A stretch of 50,230 nt of DNA, taken from assembly GCA_035540955.1 (NCBI GenBank), contig DATLFP010000028.1, positions 1-50,230 on the forward strand, read 5' to 3'. Origin of the DNA: DATLFP01 sp035540955. Its GTDB lineage: Bacteria; Actinomycetota; Acidimicrobiia; Acidimicrobiales; CADCSY01. Under the pieces are notes generated by a model. The model was given only the letters and a program-made list of their open reading frames with translations, was not told the DNA's origin and made no database searches. This document shows, piece after piece, positions 15,239 through 23,405 of this stretch (positions are counted from its first letter, which is position 1; every line of letters starts with the position of its first letter). The translations under genes and the position numbers were made by a program.

Positions 15239-17371
15239 ATGAGTGACGGGCGACACATCCCGGCGCTCGACGGCGTCCGGGGACTCGCGTTGGTGGCGGT
15301 GCTCGCCTATCACGCCAACCCGTCCTGGCTGCCCGGCGCCCCCCTCGCCATCACGGTGTTCTTCACCCTGAGTGGCTTCCTCATCACCTCGCTCATCGTC
15401 CGCGAGATCGAGACCACGGGCCGCCTCGACCTGCGGGCGTTCTGGCTGCGCCGGGCCCGGCGACTCGTGCCCGGCTCCATCGCGGCCGTGGTGCTCGTCG
15501 CCGTCCTCGTGGCCGCCGGGGGCCGGGTGGTCACCCCGACGCTCGTGGGCGACGCCGTCTCGGCCCTCACGTGGACCGCCAACTGGCGGTTCGTCGCCGA
15601 GGGGAGCACCTACGAGTCGCTGTTCGCCGATCCCTCGCCGTTCCAGCACTTCTGGTCGCTCGCGATCGAGGAGCAGGTGTACCTCCTGCTGCCGCTGGCC
15701 GCCCTCCTCCTGCTCGGCCGTTCGGGACGTCATCGGCTCCGGTTCGGGCTCGTGGCCGTCGCCGGCATCGGCGTGTCGACGTGGTTGGCGATGTCCCTGG
15801 CGGCGGGCGGGGGCATCGGGGGCCACGCCTACTACGGGACCGAAGCCCGCCTCGCCGAACCGCTCGTCGGCGCCGTGCTCGCGCTCGTGCTGACGAGGCG
15901 CGACGGCTTTGCCCGCCTGAACCGCACCATGACCGTCGTCGCCGACGCCGCCGGGTGGTTCGCACTCGCCGGGCTCGCGCTCCTGATGGCGACGCTCTCG
16001 GTCGGCGACCCCCGCCTCTACCGCGGCGGGTTCCTGGCCGGCGCCGTGCTCGCCGCCCTCGTCGTGGTGGCGGCCAGCCAGGACACGTGGCTGGCGAAGG
16101 CGTTCGCCTTCCGCCCGCTGATCTTCCTGGGCCTCATCTCCTACGCCGCGTACCTGTTCCACTGGCCGCTCTACCAGTGGATCGACCCCGCGGGCACCGC
16201 GACGCCGGCGCTCGTCGCCGCCGAGGTGGCCGTGACCATCGCGCTGGCCTACGCGTCGACCACGCTCCTCGAGCAGCCCATCCGGCGTCGACGCACCCGC
16301 ACCGTCCGGATCTTCGCGACCGGGTGGGCGAACGCGTCGGTGGCGGCGCTCGCCGTGCTGGTCGTCGCGTCGACGGTCAGCGTGCCTGGTACCGCGGCGA
16401 CCCGCGTCGACCTTGGGGCGGGTGTGGACGACGCCGTGCCCCCGCCGCCGGTCGTCGCGGGCGCCGTCGATCAGCCCGCGGCACCCCTCGCGCCGCCCCC
16501 TCCGGAGCAGCAGGCGATGGGGGCGCCGTCAGGTGGCCCCGCTCCGACCGAGGGCGGCTCCGAACCGGTGACGCCCGAGGAGGAGGACATCCTCGAAGGT
16601 GACGGTTGGGCCGAGGGCCACGTCGACGACGCGCCGAGCGCCGATGGCCGGCTGCGCGTGGCGGTCGTCGGTGACTCGCTCGCCCACAACCTCGCGACCG
16701 GGCTGTCGGCGTGGGCCGACAGCCGGGGCGACGTCGTCGTCTACGACCTCAGCGTCTCGTTCTGCCCGCTGAGCCGGGGCGGCGAGCGGCGGTGGCAGGA
16801 GGGGTCGTCGTTCCCGGTGCACGCGGGGTGCTCGTGGTGGGCCGACAGCTGGACCGAGCGGGCGCGGGGGTATGCCGCGTTCGCACCGGACGTCGTCGTG
16901 AGCGCGGCCGCCATCTCCGAGATGCTCGACCGCCGCCTGCCCGAGTGGGAGGACTGGCAGCGGCCCGGTGACCCGCCCTATCACCGCTGGCTCATCCAGG
17001 AGTACCAGGCGATGTTCGACGCCCTCCGCACGATGGCGGGCGGCGCGACCCGCTTCGTCAGCCTGAACGCGCCGTGCGGTGACTTCGAGCGGGTGCGGGG
17101 CTGGCGGCACGTCGAGGAGCCCGACGAGCGCATCGGAGCGCTCAACGAGGGCGTCTACCCGCTGATGATCGGCGCCTCCAACGGCGACCTCTTCGGCGAG
17201 CTGTGCCCGGACGGGCAGTTCACCGAGGACCTCTGGGGGATCGATGGCGCCCGACCCGACGGCATGCACCTCACCGACGAGGCCGCGACCGAGCTGGCGC
17301 ACCGGTGGCTCGGCCCCCTCGTCCTCGAGGCGGCACAGGGGCTCGGGGTGCTGATGGCCGCCGAGCGGTAG
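15239..17371 (+). CDS. Acyltransferase 3 family protein with C-terminal SGNH domain (OafA-like)
   Basis: 710 residues. Residues of about 5-380 are an acyltransferase-3 membrane domain with ten or so hydrophobic segments. It opens with IPALDGVRGLALVAVLAYHA (catalytic His in YHA) and continues with FFTLSGFLITSLI and the RRARRLVP motif. A Pro/Ala-rich linker (about 400-465) leads to an extracytoplasmic SGNH hydrolase-like domain, with VVGDSLAHN (Ser near 479) and the catalytic pair in DGMHLTDEA at the end. Proteins with this layout O-acetylate or otherwise acylate cell-envelope polysaccharides. The ATG at 15239 is preferred; 24 upstream codons are open but lack homology. Confidence 0.88.
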   Translation: MSDGRHIPALDGVRGLALVAVLAYHANPSWLPGAPLAITVFFTLSGFLITSLIVREIETTGRLDLRAFWLRRARRLVPGSIAAVVLVAVLVAAGGRVVTPTLVGDAVSALTWTANWRFVAEGSTYESLFADPSPFQHFWSLAIEEQVYLLLPLAALLLLGRSGRHRLRFGLVAVAGIGVSTWLAMSLAAGGGIGGHAYYGTEARLAEPLVGAVLALVLTRRDGFARLNRTMTVVADAAGWFALAGLALLMATLSVGDPRLYRGGFLAGAVLAALVVVAASQDTWLAKAFAFRPLIFLGLISYAAYLFHWPLYQWIDPAGTATPALVAAEVAVTIALAYASTTLLEQPIRRRRTRTVRIFATGWANASVAALAVLVVASTVSVPGTAATRVDLGAGVDDAVPPPPVVAGAVDQPAAPLAPPPPEQQAMGAPSGGPAPTEGGSEPVTPEEEDILEGDGWAEGHVDDAPSADGRLRVAVVGDSLAHNLATGLSAWADSRGDVVVYDLSVSFCPLSRGGERRWQEGSSFPVHAGCSWWADSWTERARGYAAFAPDVVVSAAAISEMLDRRLPEWEDWQRPGDPPYHRWLIQEYQAMFDALRTMAGGATRFVSLNAPCGDFERVRGWRHVEEPDERIGALNEGVYPLMIGASNGDLFGELCPDGQFTEDLWGIDGARPDGMHLTDEAATELAHRWLGPLVLEAAQGLGVLMAAER

Positions 17372-17404
17372 GCGGCGCGGCCCCGCTCGCTCGACTCTGG
17401 GAAG

Positions 17405-18022
17405 ATGCGGGTGATGGCGACGTCGGCAGGTGCGGCCGGTCCATGGTTCCGGCGGCGCCCGGGCACCGCCGCCGCCGTGGTCGTGGCGCTCTTCGCGGCC
17501 ATCACCGCGGCCCGGTTCATGATCGAGGGCGATGACCCCCTCGGTCTGCTCTTCTCGCTGCCCATCGCGCTGGCCGCGCTCGCCTACGGGCAGCGGGCGG
17601 GGTTGGCGACCGCCGCCCTCGGGATCGCCATCGTGGAGCTGTGGTCGCTGCTCGAGGACGTGTCGATCGGCGCCGCCGGCTGGATGGCCCGCATCGTGCC
17701 CCTCGCCCTCCTCGGGCTCCTGCTCGGCCGGGCCGCCGACCAGCAGCAAGAGGCGGAGGCGGTGCGCGTGCGCCTGGCCGTGGCGGAGGCCCACCGGCGC
17801 GACGCCGCCGAGATCAACGACCTCATCGTGCAGCGGTTGGCGGCGGCCCGGTGGACGATCGAGGCCGGCAACGTCGAGCCGGCGCTGGCCGAGCTCGAGG
17901 AGGTGATCGGGGTCGCGCAGCGGCTCGTCGCCGAGCTGCTGGCCGCCGAGGAGATGGCGGACCGGATGCGCACGCGGGGCCCGTCCTCCGACCTCGGCGA
18001 CCTCGGCGACCCCCTCCGCTGA
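17405..18022 (+). CDS. Membrane protein with histidine-kinase-like helical tail
   Basis: 205 residues. Three to four transmembrane helices (about 20-110) resemble the DUF4118-type sensor region of some kinases. A helical segment follows (about 115-190). The part AAEINDLIVQRLAAARWTIEAG looks like the dimerisation/phosphoacceptor helix of HisKA_3-type kinases, but Asn replaces the expected His and there is no ATPase domain. It may be a degenerate or accessory sensor subunit that dimerises with a full kinase elsewhere; this is inference. It is followed by a long perfect hairpin. Confidence 0.6.
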   Translation: MRVMATSAGAAGPWFRRRPGTAAAVVVALFAAITAARFMIEGDDPLGLLFSLPIALAALAYGQRAGLATAALGIAIVELWSLLEDVSIGAAGWMARIVPLALLGLLLGRAADQQQEAEAVRVRLAVAEAHRRDAAEINDLIVQRLAAARWTIEAGNVEPALAELEEVIGVAQRLVAELLAAEEMADRMRTRGPSSDLGDLGDPLR

Positions 18023-18035
18023 GCGCCCACCACCT

Positions 18036-18088
18036 CCGTTCTGGGACCGATCGGGCCGGGTCGCGGTCGCGGATCGGTCCCAGAACGG
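18036..18088. terminator. 17-bp perfect inverted repeat with 19-nt loop
   Basis: CCGTTCTGGGACCGATC (18036-18052) pairs with GATCGGTCCCAGAACGG (18072-18088) without a mismatch. It begins 14 nt after the stop of the membrane protein and ends 6 nt before the ATG at 18094. A factor-independent terminator without a T-run is the simplest reading. A cis-regulatory structure for the following gene is possible. Confidence 0.55.
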
Positions 18089-18093
18089 GGTGG

Positions 18094-18648
18094 ATGCGCG
18101 AGGCTGGCGGCGTGCTGTGGTCGATGGCCTTCGATCGGGTCGGTGTCGTGGTGAGCGACCTCTACTTCGTCGACCCCAACCCCGGACCGGGTCAGGAGGG
18201 TGCCGAGCGGGGCGTCCGGCTCGAGCTGCGGGCGTTCGCCCGGGACGAGCTGCACGGCTCGATCTACTCGGCGGTCCCCATCCGGGTCGACCGGCCGCTC
18301 TGGCGGGTCGACCTCCTCGAGTCGGTGTCCTCGACGCCGGGCAGCCTCGACCGGGCCCACCACCATCCCCGGTTCCGCGGGTGGGAGCCGGGCCGGCGCC
18401 ACTTCGTCGAGGAGCTCACCGCTGATCCGGTGGTGTGGCTCCAGGGCCGGTTCGACGACATCGAGTCGGTGCTCGCCGACGCCGGCGTCGAGGCGGACGA
18501 GCTGGGCTCCGGCGATGTCGCCGCGCTGCGGGCCGCGGGACCCATGATCGTGGCGGCCGTCGAGCACCTGCTCGGTGAGGTCGCCGCCGGGCGCGCCGGG
18601 CTGGAACCGGCCGGTGCCGGCGCCGCCGTTCGCGCCAGCTGGCTCTGA
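18094..18648 (+). CDS. Conserved-looking hypothetical protein
   Basis: 184 residues from the ATG at 18094. GTG at 18112 (GAGG 8 nt upstream) and ATG at 18124 are alternative starts. There is no signal peptide or transmembrane segment. The N-terminal half has beta-strand-like character with distinctive motifs (GVVVSDLYFVDPNPGPGQEGAERG, then VRLELRAF) and a central HHHPRFRGWEPG. The C-terminal half is helical (DDIESVLADAGVEADEL). I do not recognise a family. It converges on the dienelactone hydrolase, with 7 nt between stop codons. Confidence 0.6.
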   Translation: MREAGGVLWSMAFDRVGVVVSDLYFVDPNPGPGQEGAERGVRLELRAFARDELHGSIYSAVPIRVDRPLWRVDLLESVSSTPGSLDRAHHHPRFRGWEPGRRHFVEELTADPVVWLQGRFDDIESVLADAGVEADELGSGDVAALRAAGPMIVAAVEHLLGEVAAGRAGLEPAGAGAAVRASWL

Positions 18649-18655
18649 TCGATCC

Positions 18656-19474
18656 TCAGCTCGACACCAGGAGCTTCGAGCGGAACAGGTCGAGCACGCC
18701 GTCGAGCGCATCCCGAGTGGGCTGCCCGGGCTCGTCGATCAGGTGCTCGGTGAGCACCGAGTGGGGCGCCATCGCGGCGTCGGGGTTGGCGGCGGCGTCG
18801 TCGAGCTCGACGGCCACGAACGCGTCGCCGAGCTCCTCGCGCAGCATCTCGAACCGCTCGCCGGGCACGAACCGGTCGCTCGTGAACCGCAGGCCCATGA
18901 CGGTGAGGCCGTCGGCCGCGCACCGCCGCTTCACGACCGCCAGGTCGGCGGGCGAGATGTCGATGGCGCGCCGGTGGCGGCTCGACACGCCGAACGGCAA
19001 AGAGGGCTGGGACAGCACGGGCGCCAGCAGCCGGTCGTCGACGGCCATCGCCAACGCGAACCCGCCGGTGAAGCACATGCCGACCGCCCCGACGCCGGGG
19101 CCGCCGCACCGCTCGTGCTCGGCGGCGGCGAGCGCTCGCAGCCAGGCGATGACGGGGGAGGTCTTGCCGAGCGCGAGCACATGGAACTCGCGGCTCACGC
19201 AGATCGGCACGATCGTCGTGGCGTAGACGGACAGGCCCTGGAGCCGACCCGACGGTGTCGGGTCGCGACCGGGCACGCCGAAGAGGTGCGGTACCACGGC
19301 GGTGCAGCCGATGCCGGCCACGCGGCGAGCGAAGTCGGCGACCTTGGGCGAGATCCCCGGCATCTCCGTCATGACGATCACCGCCGGCCCGTTCCCCATG
19401 CGGAAGACCACCCTGGTCTTGCCGTCGTGGGTGAACGTCGTCGTCTCGAAGTCGTGCAGGTCGTCGTCGGCCAC
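18656..19474 (-). CDS. Dienelactone hydrolase family protein
   Basis: 272-residue alpha/beta hydrolase. The nucleophile is Cys134 in GAVGMCFTGGFA, the hallmark of dienelactone hydrolases. A conserved Glu is in VMTEMPG (about 37), the acid is in FTSDRFVPG and the His is in the MAPHSVLTEHL region. Classical members open dienelactones in chloroaromatic degradation, but many actinobacterial homologues have unknown lactone or ester substrates. GTG start with a leaderless -10 (TAGGTT) 6 nt before it. It lies 29 nt downstream of the thioesterase gene. Confidence 0.88.
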   Translation of the reverse strand: MADDDLHDFETTTFTHDGKTRVVFRMGNGPAVIVMTEMPGISPKVADFARRVAGIGCTAVVPHLFGVPGRDPTPSGRLQGLSVYATTIVPICVSREFHVLALGKTSPVIAWLRALAAAEHERCGGPGVGAVGMCFTGGFALAMAVDDRLLAPVLSQPSLPFGVSSRHRRAIDISPADLAVVKRRCAADGLTVMGLRFTSDRFVPGERFEMLREELGDAFVAVELDDAAANPDAAMAPHSVLTEHLIDEPGQPTRDALDGVLDLFRSKLLVSS

Positions 19475-19480
19475 CGCCGG

Positions 19481-19486
19481 AACCTA
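19481..19486 (-). promoter_or_regulatory. Leaderless-type -10 element
   Basis: On the minus strand TAGGTT, 6 nt, then the GTG at 19474 of the dienelactone hydrolase. It lies in the 29-nt gap after the thioesterase gene and may act as an internal promoter. Confidence 0.45.
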
Positions 19487-19503
19487 CCGAGTCAGCTGGT
19501 CGC

Positions 19504-20295
19504 TCACGTCGGCCAGACCATCTCCGCCGCGGTCTGGCTCGCCACGCCGAGCAGGGTGCCGTCGGGCGACCAGATCCGCGCGCCACCGTGGAGGTAGCCG
19601 CCCTCCGCGAGGTACGGGTCGAAGTCGAGGAGGATCCACTCGGTGCCCGCCGCCGGCTCCGGTCCGAAGCGGGCCGAGTTGTCGAGGCTCGTCCCCCCGC
19701 CCATGCGCCCGCCGGCCCGCACGACGGCGGACGGCACCATGTCGGCGAGGAACGCGATCGTCGCCCTCGTCTGGGGCATCGACCGCATCCGGGCCCACAT
19801 CGCGTAGCGGTCGTCGGCGGTCTCGGCCTGGCGCAGCTCGGCGATGGCGAACCAGCTGGCGCCCTCGGCGGGGCGGAACGACGACGTCGATCCCCACGGC
19901 CCGGCGTCGGCGGGATCGCCGGCGTCGGGCATCTCGCCGACCTGGACCTGCATGCCGCCGTCGCGGGCGAGGCCGGTGGCGCCGAGGGCCGCGAGCACCA
20001 CCCGATCGCCGACGGTCGCCGTGATGCGCACCTGCGAGGTCCGCCGTCCCGCGGCCAGGACCTCGACCCCGCAGCTGATGCGGTCACCGACATCCGCGCT
20101 CGACACGAACTGCACCGTGGTCCAGAGCGTGTCACGCGCCGTCTCGGCCTCCATGGCGGCGATGGCGACGGCGATGCCGGTGCCGCCGTAGAGCTTGCCG
20201 TCGGGGCGCGTCAGCTCGGGCGTGAGCTCGAAGGACCAGGAGCGGTCACCGTCGCGCTCGAGCCCGAGCCACGCGAGATCCGATCCGTCACTCAT
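19504..20295 (-). CDS. Acyl-CoA thioesterase family protein (double hotdog, TesB-like)
   Basis: 263 residues that read as two hotdog repeats. The N-terminal one starts at LTRPDGKLYGGTGIAVAIAAMEAETA and the C-terminal one holds GGRMGGGTSLDNSARFG and the family-like ending YLAEGGYLHGGARIWSPDGTLLGVASQTA. It is likely to hydrolyse acyl-CoAs, releasing free CoA from catabolic intermediates; specificity is unknown. The ATG at 20295 lies 70 nt from the divergent mycothiol-type gene. No Shine-Dalgarno is evident. It probably forms a unit with the dienelactone hydrolase. Confidence 0.8.
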   Translation of the reverse strand: MSDGSDLAWLGLERDGDRSWSFELTPELTRPDGKLYGGTGIAVAIAAMEAETARDTLWTTVQFVSSADVGDRISCGVEVLAAGRRTSQVRITATVGDRVVLAALGATGLARDGGMQVQVGEMPDAGDPADAGPWGSTSSFRPAEGASWFAIAELRQAETADDRYAMWARMRSMPQTRATIAFLADMVPSAVVRAGGRMGGGTSLDNSARFGPEPAAGTEWILLDFDPYLAEGGYLHGGARIWSPDGTLLGVASQTAAEMVWPT

Positions 20296-20352
20296 GTGGC
20301 ACTCGGGGCGGTTGCGGCGTGCATGGCCGCAGTCTCGCCCATCCCGTGGTCC

Positions 20353-20358
20353 TACAGT
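20353..20358 (+). promoter_or_regulatory. Leaderless-type -10 element
   Basis: TACAGT, 6 nt, then the GTG at 20365. Confidence 0.5.
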
Positions 20359-20364
20359 CGAGTC

Positions 20365-21159
20365 GTGCCCGCCGCATCCCCGTCCATCGACCACCTGGCG
20401 CTCACCTGGCGCTCGCTCGACGACCTGCTGGCCACCCTCAGCGAGGAGGAGTGGAAGCTCCCCACCGGCTGCCCGGGCTGGAGCGTGCAGGACAACGTCG
20501 CCCACCTCATCGACTACGAGGCCCGCGCCCTCGGCCGGCCCGGTCCCGAGCACGTCCCCACCGACGTCGCCCACGTGAAGAACCCGCTGGGGGAGGGCAA
20601 CGAGGTCGGGGTCGACTTCCGACGCGACCGGTCCGGGGAGGAGGTGCTCGCCGAGCTGCGCGAGGTCACGGCTGCGCGACTCGCGCAGCTGCAGTCGCTC
20701 ACCGCCGACGACCTCGCACGCGAGATCGAGACGCCGGCCGGACCCGGCACCCTCGCCGACATGCTCACGCTGCGGGTGATGGACACCTGGTCGCACGAGC
20801 AGGACATCCGGCGCGCCCTCGACCGCCCGGGGCACGTCGACGGACCCGCCGCGCTCGAGTCCGTCACCTACTTCGCCCGGTACCTGCCGCTCGTCGTCGC
20901 CAAGCGGGCCGGCGCCCCCGACGGCACCACCGTCGTGGTCGAGATCGGCGACCTCCACCGCGCCGTGGTGGCCGTCGACGGCGGCCGGGGCCGGCCGCTC
21001 GACGACGCCCCCGCCGACCCGACGGTCCGCCTGACCATGCCGGTCACGACGTTCGCGGCGCTCGTCGGCGGTCGGAGCGACGCGCCCGACGACGTCGTCG
21101 TCGACGGTGACCGCGAGCTCGGTGCCGCCGTCATCGCCGTCCTCGGGTTCCTGCCGTGA
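20365..21159 (+). CDS. Maleylpyruvate isomerase / mycothiol-transferase family protein
   Basis: 264 residues with an N-terminal DinB-like four-helix domain. The signature is KLPTGCPGWSVQDNVAHLI, with the metal-ligand His in NVAHL, then VMDTWSHEQDIRRALDRPG containing further His/Glu/Asp ligands. A C-terminal SCP2-like part follows (DPTVRLTMPVTTFAALVGG). Members use mycothiol, the actinobacterial thiol, for isomerisation or conjugation of electrophiles; the exact substrate is unknown. The GTG at 20365 follows a leaderless -10, and a longer upstream frame is antisense to the thioesterase. It is probably co-transcribed with the next gene. Confidence 0.85.
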   Translation: MPAASPSIDHLALTWRSLDDLLATLSEEEWKLPTGCPGWSVQDNVAHLIDYEARALGRPGPEHVPTDVAHVKNPLGEGNEVGVDFRRDRSGEEVLAELREVTAARLAQLQSLTADDLAREIETPAGPGTLADMLTLRVMDTWSHEQDIRRALDRPGHVDGPAALESVTYFARYLPLVVAKRAGAPDGTTVVVEIGDLHRAVVAVDGGRGRPLDDAPADPTVRLTMPVTTFAALVGGRSDAPDDVVVDGDRELGAAVIAVLGFLP

Positions 21160-21199
21160 GCGCGCTCGAGCTCGGGACGTCGGGGGTCGGTCCGGCGAG

Positions 21200-21796
21200 G
21201 TGAACTTCGTCGGGCACGCGGTGGTGGCCGGGCTCGAGCTCGACCACGGCGCGTTCGCGTTCGGCGCCATGATCCCCGACCTCAGCCGGTTCGCCGGCCG
21301 GCACGCGTTCGACCCCGCGGCCGACGCCCGACTCGTGGCCGCTGGCGTCGACTCGCACCACCGGGTGGACGCCGCCTTCCACGACCACTCCGCGTTCCGG
21401 CGGTGGACGGCGGCCGTGGTGGCCGCCATGCCGGTGCCCGACCGCGGCGCCCGGGCGGCCGCCCACGTCGCGGTCGAGCTGGCGATCGACGGCATCCTGC
21501 TCCGAGGGGATCGGTCCGGCGCCTACGACGAGGCGCTGCAGTGGGCGGCGGGAGCCGTCGACGGCGGCCCGTGGCAGGAGGTGGTCGACCGCATGGCCGA
21601 CGGAGGGATCGTCGCCGCGTACGCCAGCGCGGCGGGGATCGCCGACCGCGTCGTGTCGGTGATGGAGCGTCGCCCACGGCTGCGGCGGCTGGGTGTCGAC
21701 CGGGCCGATCTCGCGGGTGCCGTGGCCGAGGTGCTGCCCGACATCGAGCCGGCCGTCGGCGATCTCGTGGTCGAGCTCAGCCGGCGGAGCGGGTGA
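21200..21796 (+). CDS. Acyl carrier protein phosphodiesterase-like protein
   Basis: 198 residues. The beginning (VNFVGHAVVAG, then FGAMIPDLSRFAG and AAGVDSHHRVDAAFHDH) follows the HD-like pattern of the AcpH family: NF.aH near the N-terminus, a G..I.D motif and H-R-D...D-H residues that bind metal. AcpH removes phosphopantetheine from ACP, but distant actinobacterial homologues are uncharacterised, so the name describes only the fold. The GTG at 21200 is the start that puts the motif at the N-terminus. It overlaps the convergent YceI gene by 20 nt. Confidence 0.6.
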   Translation: MNFVGHAVVAGLELDHGAFAFGAMIPDLSRFAGRHAFDPAADARLVAAGVDSHHRVDAAFHDHSAFRRWTAAVVAAMPVPDRGARAAAHVAVELAIDGILLRGDRSGAYDEALQWAAGAVDGGPWQEVVDRMADGGIVAAYASAAGIADRVVSVMERRPRLRRLGVDRADLAGAVAEVLPDIEPAVGDLVVELSRRSG

Positions 21797-22505
21797 GGAG
21801 CAGCTGCAGCTCGAGGATCCCGTGATCCTCGACCGACAGCACGATGGGCGCGCTCGGCGGCTCGACGGCGTAGTCGGCGAAGGTGATCACGGTCGAGCCC
21901 ACGACGACGACGGTCCCGCCGACGAGCTGCGCTTCGATCGCCAGCTCGACGGCGTTGGTCACGCCGTGCAAGGTGAGGTCGCCGGCGGCCGTGACCGTCA
22001 CCGGCTCACCGTCACCGGCGCGCTCGCCGAGCTCGATGGGGGCGGTGAGGGCGAACGTGGCGGTCGGGAACTGGCCGGTCTCGAGCGCCTGCTGGACCCG
22101 GTCGTTCCGACGGGAGTCGTTGGTCGTGATCGTCCGGAGGTCGACCTCGAAGGTCGCGTCCGTCACCGTCGTGCCGAGGATGGTGATCGACCCGGTGACG
22201 TCGCCCGTGCGCCCGACCGCGGTCGCCGATCCGATGGACGCGAGCTCCTCCTGGATGCGGAAGCCGGCGAAGGTCCCGGTGGCGGTCTCGAAGTCGAACT
22301 CGCCCGAGTCGCGGTCGACGGTCCAGGTGCCCTCGATCCCGGTCGGTTCGGCGGCCGTCGTCTCGGTGGTGGTGACCGACTCGACGGCGGTGTCGAGCGC
22401 GACCGGGGGCGGTGCGTCGTCGCGGAAGAACCACCAGAGGCCGGCGCCGGCGACGGCGAGAGCGACGACGGCGGCGACGATGGCGACCTTCACCGGGGTG
22501 CGCAT
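21777..22505 (-). CDS. Membrane-anchored YceI-family lipocalin-like protein
   Basis: 242 residues. A hydrophobic N-terminal segment (VAIVAAVVALAVAGAGLWWFF) acts as a signal anchor, followed by a Thr-rich linker (about 35-55). The remaining ~185 residues are a YceI beta-barrel: GTWTVDRDSGEFDF, the central TFEVDLRTITTNDSRRNDRVQ, and DLTLHGVTNAVELAIEAQL. YceI proteins bind isoprenoid-type lipids in the periplasm or extracellular space. The start ATG at 22505 follows TAGGTT after 6 nt. Divergent from the TauD gene, with back-to-back leaderless promoters. Confidence 0.88.
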   Translation of the reverse strand: MRTPVKVAIVAAVVALAVAGAGLWWFFRDDAPPPVALDTAVESVTTTETTAAEPTGIEGTWTVDRDSGEFDFETATGTFAGFRIQEELASIGSATAVGRTGDVTGSITILGTTVTDATFEVDLRTITTNDSRRNDRVQQALETGQFPTATFALTAPIELGERAGDGEPVTVTAAGDLTLHGVTNAVELAIEAQLVGGTVVVVGSTVITFADYAVEPPSAPIVLSVEDHGILELQLLLTRSAG

Positions 22506-22511
22506 GCCTCG

Positions 22512-22517
22512 AACCTA
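22512..22517 (-). promoter_or_regulatory. Leaderless-type -10 element
   Basis: On the minus strand TAGGTT, 6 nt, then the ATG at 22505 of the YceI gene. Confidence 0.5.
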
Positions 22518-22533
22518 GAGGGAGCCGCTCTCC

Positions 22534-22539
22534 TAGAGT
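22534..22539 (+). promoter_or_regulatory. Leaderless-type -10 element
   Basis: TAGAGT, 6 nt, then the GTG at 22546 of the TauD gene. It is separated by only 16 nt from the -10 of the opposite gene. Confidence 0.5.
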
Positions 22540-22545
22540 CCGGGC

Positions 22546-23391
22546 GTGATCTCGGTCGAGCCCGTCGACGCCACGCTGGGGGCCGTGGTCAGGGGCGTCC
22601 GGCTGGCCGACCTCGACGCGGGAGGCTGGCGGGAGATCGAGGAGGCCTTCCACACCCACGCCGTGCTCGTCTTCCCCGGCCAGCACCTCACCAGCGACGA
22701 GCAGAAGGCCTTCGGGCGCCGGTTCGGCGACCTCGAGGACATCGCCGGCACCGAGGGGCTGACCCCGATCGCCAACACCCGGAGGGACGGGACGCTGCTG
22801 CGGGCCGACTCGCCGGTGATGTCGGTGCTGCGGGGCAACCAGGGCTGGCACACCGACAGCTCGTACATGCCGATCGCCGCCAAGGCGTCGATGCTGTCCG
22901 CCCACGTGGTGCCCAGCCAGGGCGGGGCCACCGAGTGGGCCGACATGCGGGCGGCCTACGACGCGCTCGACGAGGACACCCGAGCGCTGCTCGAAGGCCG
23001 GTCGGCGGCCCACTCCATCGTCTACTCACAGCGCCGGGCCGGTGAGGAGGTCTACGACGGCGGCTACGGCTACGACGTCGAGGTCCCGCCGCGGCGGCCG
23101 TTGGTGAAGGTCCACCCGGCAACGGGCCGGCCGGCACTGTTCATCGGCCGCCACGCTCACGCGGTCACCGGGATGACCGACGCGGAGTCGGAGGCCCTGC
23201 TCGACCGCCTGGTCGACTTCGCCTGCCGGCCGCCACGGGTGTACACCCACCACTGGACCGTCGGCGATCTCGTCGTCTGGGACAACCGCTGCGTGCTCCA
23301 CCGTGCCCAACCGTGGGACTGGAGCGAGCCGCGGGTCATGAAGCACACGCGCGTCAGCGGTGACCCGGTCACCGAGGCCGCACTCACCTGA
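22546..23391 (+). CDS. TauD/TfdA-family 2-oxoglutarate dioxygenase
   Basis: 281 residues. The Fe(II) facial triad is visible as HTD in NQGWHTDSSYMP (about 103-105) and a distal His in VVWDNRCVLHRAQPWDW. The 2-oxoglutarate-binding Arg is in EPRVMKHTRVSGD. These enzymes hydroxylate taurine, alkyl sulfates, phenoxyacetates or related acids, and the substrate cannot be told from sequence. The GTG start is leaderless. The SDR gene follows after 14 nt, so the two form an operon. Confidence 0.9.
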   Translation: MISVEPVDATLGAVVRGVRLADLDAGGWREIEEAFHTHAVLVFPGQHLTSDEQKAFGRRFGDLEDIAGTEGLTPIANTRRDGTLLRADSPVMSVLRGNQGWHTDSSYMPIAAKASMLSAHVVPSQGGATEWADMRAAYDALDEDTRALLEGRSAAHSIVYSQRRAGEEVYDGGYGYDVEVPPRRPLVKVHPATGRPALFIGRHAHAVTGMTDAESEALLDRLVDFACRPPRVYTHHWTVGDLVVWDNRCVLHRAQPWDWSEPRVMKHTRVSGDPVTEAALT

Positions 23392-23405
23392 GAGGAAGCG
23401 GGAAC

